From: Yamagishiella unicocca | Lineage: Eukaryota; Chlorophyta; Chlorophyceae; Chlamydomonadales; Volvocaceae | Direction of reading: 5' to 3' | Length of the DNA: 64,000 nucleotides | Assembly (NCBI GenBank): GCA_003116995.1 | Contig: BDSL01000016.1 | Location: 434,001-498,000, forward strand | Part shown: positions 27,101 through 37,337 of the stretch, one piece after another | Layout: every line of letters begins with the position of its first letter | Numbering within the stretch: the first letter of the stretch is position 1 | Position numbers and translations under genes: made by a program | The notes under the pieces: generated by a model | The model's database searches: none | Told to the model about the DNA's origin: nothing | Seen by the model: the letters and a program-made list of their open reading frames with translations, nothing else

Positions 27101-27554
27101 AGTTCTCGTTTCCTAGCCGCTGAGCCTGCCCATTCCTGCCCCGTGCTCCCACTGTAATGCATCCCTGGAACGCACGAGCGCGCCACCCTTACATGACAGG
27201 CACCTGCCTAGCCCATGACTCACCCGTGAGATTGGTGTCAATGAAGGCATGCCAGCTTCCCACCGGGTCAATCGCATCAAGGTACGGCGCAGCGATGCCC
27301 GCGTTGTTGACCAGGACGTGGAGGTGGGGCCCGCCAGCCACCCTCTCGACGTGAGCGTACAGCGCTCGCACTTCATCGGGCCTCCTCACGTCGACCTTCA
27401 TGAACGAGTACGCTGCGGTTTCATCCTGATGCGGGGCCTCTTCCGGCGCAACGTCACAGCCAACAACCCGGTAGCCCTTGCTTAAGAGCGTCCGCGCGAT
27501 TTGGCGTCCTATGCCCGTCGAGCGGGCTACCCCAGAAACTACTGCAGTTCGCAT
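24128..27554 (-). CDS. Short-chain dehydrogenase/reductase (SDR), NAD(P)-dependent
   Basis: Four exons on the minus strand (27554-27224, 24971-24865, 24740-24581, 24261-24128) give 243 residues, a typical classical SDR length. Motifs: [14 protein letters not shown] at residues 7-20 (nucleotide-binding glycines; the first glycine is spaced slightly unlike canonical TGxxxGxG), VVGCDV (acidic residue after strand 2), VNNAG at 82-86, HISST with catalytic Ser near 135, YAAAK with Tyr148 and Lys152, PGWIDV, and [14 protein letters not shown] at the end. The substrate cannot be told from sequence. Intron 1 is 2,252 bases and contains a large inverted repeat. The start at 27554 lies 331 bases from the divergent F-box/LRR gene. 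The compact bacterial-like SDR form leaves a prokaryotic origin open. Confidence 0.9.
25145..26470. mobile_element. 1.3 kb near-perfect inverted repeat inside SDR intron 1
   Basis: The left arm (25145-25854) and right arm (26470-25871) are reverse complements over most of their length, around a 16-base loop at 25855-25870. Outer ends both read ATCCGCCGTAGTAT inward. The left arm has about 110 bases (near 25291-25380) missing from the right arm, and a small indel near 25775. Both arms encode the same protein fragment reading inward, starting with [15 protein letters not shown] and including [19 protein letters not shown] and [14 protein letters not shown]. This fragment resembles a retroelement structural protein but I do not recognise a family. 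It looks like two tail-to-tail truncated copies or a foldback element. Transcribed with the intron, it would form a long double-stranded RNA. Confidence 0.85.
26580..26690 (+). repeat. Short degenerate repeat TGCCGGGA.CTGAGTGCCGG
   Basis: Three spaced copies of a short unit ending CTGAGTGCCGG, within SDR intron 1 just outside the large inverted repeat. Confidence 0.6.
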
Positions 27555-27885
27555 GTTGGATTTGCTTTGCGTAAACGTCAGGATGAATGGACTGGCTGCC
27601 TGACTTGAGTTATTTTCACACCGCCACGTCGTACTACGGCGTTGCAGCCGCCGTGCACTCGATGACATCCGCCTGTCGCTAACGAAGGCCAATCTCCGGT
27701 CGGAACGTAGGTTACGTGTGGACAACGCCTTCAACGGTACAAGCATACAACCTACTTTCTCGCACAGTTACGGTACACTCGGACTATGTTCGACTACTTT
27801 ACACATACAGACTAAATTTCGCTTGGTTTTCATCCCTGTCAGTTTACTATACCTTATATAGTAAGGCTCACCCTGGACTAGCATC
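27555..27885. other. Divergent promoter region SDR / F-box-LRR gene
   Basis: 331 bases between two start codons reading away from each other. It contains ACCTTATATAGTAAG about 35 bases before the plus-strand ATG, a possible TATA-like element, though it sits close to the start codon. Confidence 0.4.
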
Positions 27886-30800
27886 ATGACAGCCGCTGAC
27901 ATTTTCATCCCATTGGACCTGGTTACGGGCCTTCCCTGGCCGTGCCAGGCGCGTATCTTCCAGTCGTTACCACTGCGCAACTGCCTGGTTTTGTCTACCG
28001 TCTGCAAGCAGCTCAACGAGCTGGTCCGGAAGGATGTGCTTCGCGACGTGCAAAGCCTGGACCTCAACAACCTTTCCGGCTTGCACGTGAGCGAAGCCCT
28101 CGCGTGGGCGTTCCGATCAGACCTTACAAGCTTGCGCAGCATCGCTGCGTCTGGCCACGCGTGCCTGGACGCAATGCTGGCGGCATGCCGATTGCCCACG
28201 GGACGGGAGAGGCTGTCTCAGCTTACAAGCCTTCATCTGGACTCCCTTAAACAGCTACAGGACAAACACTTGGCACTGCTGTTGCCCGAGTGCCCACGTA
28301 AGTAACTTGCGGCCTAGAGGGCACGGGTTAAGGTGTTCTGGGTAATCTGAGGAAGCGGCCAGAGCTGCACGTGCCCCCGTATACCTTGACGGGCTGTCAG
28401 CAAACGGGCATAGGCTAGGCGTATGTGTGGCATGTGGGGTGGGAGCGTGCGGCTGTAGCCTCGTGGCCACGGGCCCCCATTTAGCCGCTGGTGACAGGTG
28501 GGGTTGGTAAGGGATGCTGATCATCTCACACATGAGTTCACGGGGCCGTCATTCAAGCGCTCTACAGAAATGATCAACCTTCGCCGCACCCGCGCGCCTG
28601 CGGTGTGCCTCCGTGGCCCCTAAAATGACCCACCACGTCCCTTACCGCCGGCACTGCACGCGGACCCTCCCCGCCTATCAAACCCGCATCTGAACACATC
28701 GAAATCTGCACCGCCCCCTCCTACAGATCTTGAGGTCCTGGCTCTGCCACGGAGCTCCAAGCTCATGGACGCATCCGCAGTGGCCATCGGCTCGCTGTTG
28801 CCGCGTCTGCGGGTGGTGTGCTGCCAGGACTGGACCTTCCTCACGGATGCGGGGGTGATCGCCATGGCAAACGGCTGCCCGCAGCTGGAGGACGTCACAC
28901 TGGATGGCTGCCTGCGGGTGGGTCCGTGGGTGCACGCGGACGAGCGCGGTGGCGTTGCCCGATGGGGACATCTGTCCCAGTGTTGTCAATCTGTCACCCA
29001 GCCGCAAGCGTACACGTCCTCGTACATCACGTACGGCGTGCGGCCACGCAGACTGATCGAGCGAATGCCGCTCGCGTACATGCTCGGCGGGCAGGCTCAT
29101 ATGCTCGGCGGGCAGGCTAGCCATGTGTGGCTGAGGCTTCCCTTACTTGGCTAGCCATGTGTGGCTGAGGCTTCCCTTACTTGGCTAGCCATGTGTGGCT
29201 GAGGCTTCCCTTACTTGGCTAGCCATGTGTGGCTGAGGCTTCCCTTACTTGGCTAGCCATGTGTGGCTGAGGCTTCCCTTACTTGGCTAGCCATGTGTGG
29301 CTGAGGCTTCCCTTACTTGGCTAGCCATGTGTGGCTGAGGCTTCCCTTACTTGGCTAGCCATGTGTGGCTGAGGCTTCCCTTACTTGGCTAGCCATGTGT
29401 GGCTGAGGCTTCCCTTACTTGGCTAGCCATGTGTGGCTGAGGCTTCCCTTACTTGGCTAGCCATGTGTGGCTGAGGCTTCCCTTACTTGGCTAGCCATGT
29501 GTGGCTGAGGCTTCCCTTACTTGGCTAGCCATGTGTGGCTGAGGCTTCCCTTACTTGGCTAGCCATGTGTGGCTGAGGCTTCCCTTACTTGGCTAGCCAT
29601 GTGTGGCTGAGGCTTCCCTTACTTGGCTAGCCATGTGTGGCTGAGGCTTCCCTTACTTGGCTAGCCATGTGTGGCTGAGGCTTCCCTTACTTGGCTAGCC
29701 ATGTGTGGCTGAGGCTTCCCTTACTTGGCTAGCCATGTGTGGCTGAGGCTTCCCTTACTTGGCTAGCCATGTGTGGCTGAGGCTTCCCTTACTTGGCTAG
29801 CCATGTGTGCTGAGGCTTCCCTTACTTGGCTAGCCATGTGTGGCTGAGGCTTCCCTTACTTGGCTAGCCATGTGTGGCTGAGGCTTCCCTTACTTGGCTA
29901 GCCATGTGTGGCTGAGGCTTCCCTTACTTGGCTAGCCATGTGTGGCTGAGGCTTCCACGCCTGCCTCACGCAGCCTTCCCCTCCATCCCCCGCGGCCCCC
30001 CAAGGTGGGTTCGGAGTCGCTGGCGGTGCTGGCGCGCCGCTGCCCCAAGCTGCGGCGTCTGTCCATAGCCAAGTCGTACGCCGTGACGGACGATGCACTG
30101 GAGGCACTCGCGGAGCACTGCGCCGCTCTGGCGGAGCTGACGCTGCGGCAGTGCCCCCGTGTGTCGTCCGTGTGGATGCTGGCGCGTTGCCCAAGCCTGA
30201 CGGCGGTGGACTTCAGCGGCTGCTCCAAGGTGGGGCGCTGGGGGAAAGGTGGTGTACGAGATGTACGACACGTGTGTGTGTGTGTGTTTTGCTCAGAGGC
30301 GTGCGTGGGTACGTGTGGTGGTGGCGAGGGGGGCTACGGGCAGGGCGCTAAGTTGTACAAGGGGAGGCTCGAAAGTTCTTGACGGGCCGAGGACGTGGCG
30401 TTGGAAGGGGAGGGGGAGATGTACGCTAGGGGGGCTGGGGCAGCAGCCCTCGCTTGATGGGAGTACTGGGTTTGCCCAAGTCGAGCGGGTATGTGTAGTC
30501 GTACCCCAGGAAAGTCTCGACAACACGCTGTCCGCGCAGCCCCGCCCATCGCGCCCTCCCTGGAGCTCCTGCGCACCGGCCTGAGCCTCACCTCCCCCTG
30601 CCTACCTCAGGTCGCCTCCCAAAGCCTGCAGAACATGCTATCCGGCGACCAGCAGCTGGCCGGCTGCGGCAGCACCCTGACCAACCTGCAGCTCAATGGC
30701 TGTGTACGCATCAAGGGTGAGACGCTGGGCGCCGTGGGGCGGGCCTGCCCCGCCCTGCGGATCATCAACCTGCGCGGCCTGGCGCTGCAGGACGCCCATC

Positions 30801-32076
30801 TGCGCGACCTGGTGGGTGGTGGGGAGGGAGGGGATTGCGAGGAAAACCCGTGTCGGAGCGAAATATCGTTTGTGAGGGGGCTGGAGGGGATGGGGAGGAC
30901 GAATGCTGTGGAGCAGGGCACAGCGTAATTGGAGTTCAACATGTGTTGAGTGAGAAAGTTCAACATATGTGAGTAAGAAAGGTGTCCTGGTCTGGTGGGA
31001 CCACCAGGCGGTATCCCTCTCCTCCCCACAGCACACCCCGGTTCTGCCCTCTACATCATGTAACCGGGTCTTCTCGCCCCCCCCAAACCACCCTCCAGGC
31101 CGCGGGGTGCACCACGCTGCGGACGCTGGGTCTGGCCTGGTGCACCAAGATCACGGACTCGGGGCTGGGGGCGCTGGTGCAGCGCAACCCGGAGCTCAGG
31201 GTGAGCTGCCCGCTGCGGTGGCGGGGAGGTGCTGGTGCCACGGCACGGCATGGGTGGCGGCTGCGGTGGCGGGGAGGTGCCGGACGCCTGACGCCGCGTG
31301 CTGTGTGCTGTGTGCTTTGTGCGACAAAAGGGGGTGCTAGGCTGTGCGGTGCGCGCAAGTACTGGATCTGTCGCTCCGGCGGCTACGCTGCTCGCAGCCA
31401 CCAGGCTGGTGATGCTGACAGGGCCCAGCCACTACCGCAGAATCCTTCGCGGCTGTTCCAAAAAGTGTCAACTCCGGAGGTTGAGGTTGTGACGCGGCGC
31501 GTTCCTAGGTATCGTCCGAACCCAGGCGATTGTCCAAAGCTCCAAACCCTAAACCCGCCAAATACTGCCCGCTCGCCCCTGTAGGACCTGGACATCGAGG
31601 CCCTGTACCTGCTGTCTGACGCGCTGCTGGTCAGTCTGGCGGAACACACACCGCAGCTCAGCCGGCTGTGCCTCCGCATGTGCCACGGCCTCACGCCGCA
31701 AGGCATCGTGGACGTCGTGGCGGCCACGGACGTGCGCTCGCTGCAGGTGCGGGGCGCCCGTCGGTCTTTCCGTTGTTAGGTCTGTAGGGTGCCCGTGCGT
31801 TGGCTGGACGTACGGCAGCGGCGACGGCAGCGGTTTGCGGAGGCCCCACTATCTAGCTGCGATCGCCGCTTGTCAAGCGGCGATGCTGCCGGCCGCGCGG
31901 GCGCACAGCCTTGTTTCACTCCGGTGGGGGCGAGTGGCTTTGCCGCACGTGACCAACACGCCTTCCCCCGCTGCCCCGCCCTGACCCAGATGAGCGGCAT
32001 CTTGGACGACGCGGGCACCTCGGACCTGGCAGCACGGGTGCGGCGGGTCCGACCCGACTGCTCTCTACACTGGTGA
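27886..32076 (+). CDS. F-box/leucine-rich-repeat protein (AMN1/FBXL type)
   Basis: Seven exons (27886-28297, 28727-28917, 30005-30229, 30611-30811, 31099-31200, 31585-31746, 31990-32076) give 459 residues. The N-terminus has an F-box-like segment, LPWPCQARIFQSLPLRNCL followed by LSTVCKQLNELVR. Cysteine-type LRRs of about 26 residues follow: QLEDVTLDGCLRVGSESLAVLA, RCPKLRRLSIAKSYAVTDDALEAL, PSLTAVDFSGCSK, LTNLQLNGCVRIKGETLGAV, LRTLGLAWCTKITDSGLGALV, QLSRLCLRMCHGLTPQGI. Such proteins are substrate receptors of SCF ubiquitin ligases. Most exon joints are phase 0, so exons roughly match repeats. The exon 3 acceptor (CCCCAAG) is weak but keeps the repeat register. Intron 2 contains a long minisatellite and intron 4 a dispersed element. 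No TGTAA was found near the stop. Confidence 0.9.
29113..29957 (+). repeat. 34-base minisatellite, about 25 copies, in F-box/LRR intron 2
   Basis: The unit of 34 bases starts GGCTAGCCATGTGTGGCTGA and ends TTCCCTTACTT. Copies are almost identical; one near 29805 has lost a G. The array ends about 45 bases before the acceptor of exon 3. Confidence 0.97.
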
Positions 32077-34271
32077 GGTGGAGGAGCAGCAGGGCGAGGA
32101 GGGGGAGGCCGCATAGACCCCCGCCGCCTCGAGCCCCAGCTTGAGGAGAACAGTATTTGGCAGGCAGCGTACCCAAAAAGGTGGCAGCGGCGTAATGGGC
32201 CACTGTCCCCACATCGCCACAGGCGGTTGCCTCTGATCGCCACCATCGGGGGTCACCTCGCGCATTGAGCCCCATCCCTCCTTGTGGTAGGGGCTGTGGG
32301 GGCCGCAGGCCGCTCAGTTTTTCATTGTGATTGTGCTGCAACGGCTGCTAGGTTTGGGTGCCGGCGCGAGCACGGTACCTGTGGGTTGCAGCGTCGTCGT
32401 ATGGGTATTTGTCTGCCTACCCCCTATGGGAATTAGTCTGCCTACCCCCTATGGGAATTAGTCTGCCTATCCCCTATGGGTATTGGCCTGCCTCCCCCGC
32501 TTTAGCTTGTTCACGCTTTGAGCGCCGCTGCAGCCACGCGAGCATGCGATGGGTCCCGCGGCCTGCGCGGCGTGAGTCGTGGTCCCAACGATCAGCGTTG
32601 TGGTGGTAGCGATGTGGCATTTTGTGGTAAGTAAGGGTTTTGGGTTTTGAGACGTTCTGGAGCAATGTCATCGCATGCAACGTGGGTTGAGGCGCTTGGG
32701 TGAAGTTGGCCTGGTGGCAGCCAACAAGAATGTTTGTTTACCGATACATGCATGTTGCATAAGGCCGGCCCCGGTGGGCAACTAGCAGAGCTGGGCGGGC
32801 CCGGGTTAGGCAACCTCGCAGGATGGGAGCTCGCCTGCCCTAGTTAGGCTCCCCTTGGGCGCCAATATTTATGAACTCACAGCTAGATGGGTTAGATCGA
32901 GTTCGGCTCACGCGCTGCGGCTTGTGCCTATCTTCCCACGCGTCATCTTACGCCTTCGCCTATGAGTGTTTGGTTGAGTCGGGCGCGCGCGTGTTCAGCG
33001 GCCGGTTCGATAACCATGTCTCGATGTGATGTCCCATACAGCATGTTTTGCCCGTTGATTTGTAGTCCTATTCGTAGTCCTCAGGCATATTTGGGTGTGT
33101 CTGGTGACAACCGCACGTCGTACAGCTTGACGTCGGTGCACGGTGGCGGTGTGGCGGCCGCAGGAGCTGAGCGCGGCGCGCTATGTTTAGGTCCTTGGCT
33201 GGACGTTGTAGGTTTTAACAAGGCGTGTCAAAGCGCGCATTTTGGTATGCTGGCAATTTAGAGAAGATACATACCGCGCATGTGGTCGGTTAGCGATTTA
33301 TTATGTGGGAGATGAGGTGAGCGCCTATGGCTGGGAGGTTCAGGGCGGGGGCCGCGTCCTGCGGCCATGGGCGCGCGGCGCTGCGAGCGGGGTACAGTCG
33401 GTGCTTCGGTCCTGTTTGTTCGCAAGATGGGCCGCCAGCGTGAGCACAGCGAGTAGCTTCATTGCGTTTCTTACTAGGCTGTTTTTCCTTTTCGACCGCG
33501 CACCGGTATTTTAGCTTTTTTTGTGCAATGATATCGGCACTGTAGCGATGCACCCAGTAATTATTGAGCACGCCGCCGTGCATGGACGGGCGAGGGAGGA
33601 TTCCAGGGCTCCATTGGGCTCCAGCAGTTGCATGCAGTTGTGGGATGAAGAAATCTCCAAGCAGGCCATGCGCCCTGCGATTTCAAAGTTTGCGTGGCGT
33701 AAACGTTTCACGTCGGTGTGTGCAGGTGGGGGCTCGGTGCATGTGGCAACTTCCCAGTGAGTTGCAGCCGGTTCACGTGGCCGCGATGGATCCATGGGGC
33801 CGGTTGATTGGCATTCTCGTATGCAGCTCACGTCATTTAGCCAAGCAATTGGAGCGCTGAAGGCCGCGGTGGCAGGGGGCCAACGGTATTGCAAGTAGCG
33901 GCAGACGGTAGGACCCCGGCCCAGGGGTCGCTGCTTTCGTAACGCTTTGGCAAGTAGTAAAAGGGAACCACCTGGCATCCCAGCGATGTTGTTATCTTTG
34001 ATTTTAAGGTTTGGCGATGTTTTGAAAATGTTACCTGCTGGTCGCGGCATAGTATGCCGTCATCGTACGACTGTAAGGCACCAGCACGACAGAAGACAAA
34101 CAGCCATGGGAGGCATACAGCACGCGATCGAGATTGGCAGAGCCCAACCTGAGGCCATGAATATCCAGAGAGTTATAACAATTCCTATAGACAATTGTGC
34201 GCCTTGCTTATGCGCTTGCGCAGGACTTCGCTGATTAGAGCCCAAGCGCTCGGACTTTCCTCGCTAGTAGG
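32077..34271. other. 2.2 kb without a recognised gene
   Basis: This lies between two plus-strand genes and holds the F-box/LRR 3' UTR and the promoter of the DUF2358-like gene. A 25-base tandem repeat sits at about 32397-32495. Open frames on either strand (for example 33511-34050 minus) lack codon bias and family resemblance. Confidence 0.45.
32397..32495 (+). repeat. 25-base tandem repeat, about four copies
   Basis: Units contain GTCTGCCTACCCCCTATGGG with small changes. It lies in the 3' flank of the F-box/LRR gene. Confidence 0.9.
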
Positions 34272-36368
34272 ATGCTGCCGTCTTCGCCACCATACATCCA
34301 CTCGCGAAATAGCGCGGGGCCCAGCAGGGCTTCGCGGATGCCTTCGCGAGCGTCACTAGCATTCGGCGGAAGCCCTGCCGCGTCATCGCGGACGCGGCAA
34401 TTATCGGGAGGACTCACGACTCCAACACAGTCATTATCATCGTCATCCGCAACAGCAACAGCAGCAGGTCCTGCGACGGACTGGGGAATACATTTCCGCG
34501 ACCGCGCTCAAGAGGAGTTCGCGGCCTCTGCTGGCATTAGTTTTGCTGCTCGCGTAGCTCCGCCTAGCCCAGAGGAGACCCGGCGACCTGATGCGAAAGG
34601 CGGTGGCGCAAGCTCCGGCGATCAGGGCGCGTGGGTTGCTGCTGGGGGCAGCGCTTCCAGCGGCGGAGGCGGCCGCGGCGACGGCGGCGAGGGCAGCTAC
34701 GTGCTCAACTTTGGAACTGCAGTGCGGGTACTCCGGGAGGATCTGCCTCAGGTGAGGCGCTCGGGTCCGTGTGTTTGCCCTTTCGTTTGCGCAAATCCAA
34801 GATTTGGTCGCGCCTCTGGATCTCGAGGGGCAGCTGCGTGAGCGGGCAGTGGTGCTTGTCGTTGATGCCCTTCGCTGCGGCGTTGAAGTTGGCGTGCGTT
34901 GCGACGACTGGACCGCCCTCAGCTCCGACAGCGGCCGCCTGTGCTGTCATCCCGCATTCCGCTACCAGCGAGTCCGTCGAACACCCTTGGGTGCGCGGGC
35001 CAGCCAACCACCTTGTCCCCTCTATCATTACAGCCAGCCCTCCCTCCCACCGAGCCTGATCCATTCTGCTCCCCCCCCCATGTAAAGCGTAGCATATAGA
35101 TAATGCATAAGGGGTCAAAGCCTGGAGTTGCCCTCCGCCCACTCCACGCCCTTGGCCACTCACCCACCCAGCTGCTCCAGCGGCCCCTCCAATGGGACAT
35201 CTACCGCGAGGATATCACCTTCATCACTCCCTGGAGCTCTCCGCTACGAGGCATACGTTCCTATCAGCTGATGCACAGGTGGGCCCTACACGCCCGCACA
35301 GGTGGGCCCTACACGCCCGCACAGGTGGGCCCTACACGCCCGCACAGGTGGGCCCTACACGCCCGCACAGGTGGGCCCTACACGCCCGCACAGGTGGGCC
35401 CTACACGCCCGCATTCTCCGCTACGACCGTTGCAGCCCCGGCCCCCGGCCCCACATCAGGGCCTCCCTCGGCTGGGCGTGCTACAGACGAACACAGCAGC
35501 CCCTGGATTCCGGATTCCCTTCGTCTGAGCCAGCCCTGACGGTGTCCTGCCACTCGCAGTGTGATGCGAACTGTATCGCGGCTTCTATATCGGACCGCGA
35601 CGATTGAGCTTCTGCGGCTGTGGAGCCCCGCAGCGGGTACCGGCGGCGGCAGCGGCTTCAGCGGGGGCGCCAGCGGCAGCGGCAGCGGCAGCGGCGGCGG
35701 GCAGTCCCAAGGCGACGGCGGAGGTGGCGGCGACGGCGCCGCTGAGACCGGCAACAGCAGCAGCAGTCGGCGGAGTAGCGGCGGCGGCGACAAACTTAGC
35801 GGCGGGCAGCTGCGTGTACGGTGGCGTGCCACAGGCCAGCCTTGGCTCCCCTGGAGCGATGAGCAGCGGGTGGAGGTGGTCGCCACCTACCGGTACGGGC
35901 CGCTGCCGGGGCTAAGGCGAGGGCGCGGAGCCCTGATGCGTTTACCCTGCCAACCCCCCGCCTGTTGCTCCCTGTGCTGTCCTGTGCTGTCCTGTGCTCC
36001 CTGTGCTGTCCTATGCTGTCCTGTTCTTATCCTGCGCTGCCATGGCCCTGTGATGTCCTCTTCCTGTGAAGCTCTTACCCTGTGCTGCCATGCCCTGTGC
36101 GGTGATGGCCCCATGCTGCTGCAGGTTTGATCAGCGCGGCCTCATTTCCGCCCACGAACTGACCACTGTGATACCGCCGGAACCGCCGCTGCTGCTGTGG
36201 CCTCTGTTGGCGGTGGCGCAGCTGCTGGGCCGCATGCGGGGGAGCAGGGAAGGCGGCCGAGAATCAATGCCGGTGCCGGGAGCGGGCGCGGGTGCGAGAC
36301 CCATGAGTCTGGAGGAACATGGTGGCGGCGGCGGCGGCGGTGTGGTGATGGCCAGGATACCTGAGTAG
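34272..36368 (+). CDS. DUF2358-like protein
   Basis: Four exons (34272-34751, 35172-35278, 35560-35892, 36125-36368) give 387 residues. A Ser/Arg/Ala-rich N-terminus with few acids could be a plastid transit peptide. The domain core reads FGTAVRVLREDLPQ then LLQRPLQWDIYREDITF, RGIRSYQLMHR, VSRLLYRTATIELLRLWSP, GQLRVRWRATGQPWLPW and RFDQRGLISAHELTTV. This matches the DUF2358 pattern of a DLP..-IYREDITF segment, a W.P motif, an RW strand and an RFD.G-like strand, found in plastid proteins of unknown role. A Gly/Ser-rich insert lies at about 35636-35800. The tail after LLAVAQLLGRM is Gly-rich and unlike the family. A coding-looking stretch near 34790 (DLVAPLDL) cannot be joined in phase and is treated as intron. 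Confidence 0.8.
35276..35412 (+). repeat. 23-base tandem repeat starting at the donor of DUF2358 gene intron 2
   Basis: Six copies of CAGGTGGGCCCTACACGCCC plus GCA. The first copy starts with the last three bases of exon 2, so every unit repeats the donor sequence CAG/GTGGGC. Confidence 0.95.
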
Positions 36369-37337
36369 GGGTAGCAAGGAACAGCCGTGTATGAAATAAA
36401 AAATGTTTAGGACAGACGTGGGGGTAGGGGCGGGTGCGGGGATGGGGATGCCGCGGGGTGCGCTGCGTTGGGGGCGAGCTGCGGGGCAGACGGGGTGGGG
36501 GGGTAGAATATATCCGCGAATCCACGGCCGAAAAAAACCAAGTGGGGGGGTAGGAGGAGGGAGGGGAAGGTGTGATGTGGTGTGTTTGGTGTCGCGTACA
36601 CTTTGGATGGTAGGGGAGCGGTATGGAGGCGAGAGCACAGGGAGTGGTGGCCATGTAGTTGAGGGGGGGGGAGGCTGGGCGGCGCGGCTGCGCCTTCTAG
36701 GCGGTGCGGTATCATTTTAAATAACGGTTGTTTCACCCTGTACCGTCTGTATAGATGTCTTAATTTGATATCGAGTATTTGTTGCATCATTAAAGCCAGG
36801 CAGAGGTCGTGGCCAGGGCTTGGTACGCGCGGTGCGGAGTCCGGTGACGGGTCTTGACGTGGTGGGAGCGGCAGGATTTGGACGTGTTGGAAGGTGTTGT
36901 CGGATGCTGCCGTGTGCCGGTGTGGAGATTGCGTAGCGCAACCGCTGCAACGCGGGGCGGCTACCAGTAGCTGTCTCAAGGGGCAGCGGACTATGTGTGC
37001 GGCATTGACGTGGCGTCCTGGCTGCACCTCCCGCACCTGGGTCAGGAGGTGTACTGTGGCAACTATGCCCGGATCCTGCTGCTTTTAGCATTTCTGGATC
37101 CAGAATCGCAATCAGGGCCTTACCAAAGCTGGCAAGTATCGGCACGTGCAATACCAGCGTGCGCTTCAACAGAGCAGTTGTACGGCGCGTGCGTAAGTCA
37201 TGCGGACCACAGCCGTACCCCGTTCCCAACTAGCGACCTGCAACTTACGGCGATGTAATATTGCTTGCACATACAGATTTTAGCCACCCAGTCGATAGAA
37301 TTGTGACGCCAACGTATCCTTGCTCCGAGGAGCGGCA
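36369..37337. other. Intergenic / 3' UTR with a dispersed element
   Basis: G-rich region after the DUF2358-like gene, with a copy of a dispersed element at about 36500-36545 (minus strand) related to 6430-6460. A stretch at 36990-37090 has good codon bias on the plus strand (CGIDVASWLHLPHLGQEVYC) but no start, splice context or family, and may be a gene remnant. Confidence 0.45.

Noticed and set aside
29113..29957. Possible CRISPR array or centromeric satellite
   Set aside because: The 34-base units abut without spacers and lie inside a eukaryotic intron; only about 25 copies are present.
34771..35085. Coding-looking segment DLVAPLDLEGQLRERAVVLVV as an exon of the DUF2358-like gene
   Set aside because: No acceptor gives the right phase. 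The joint of 34751 to 35172 restores the DUF2358 motif order without it.
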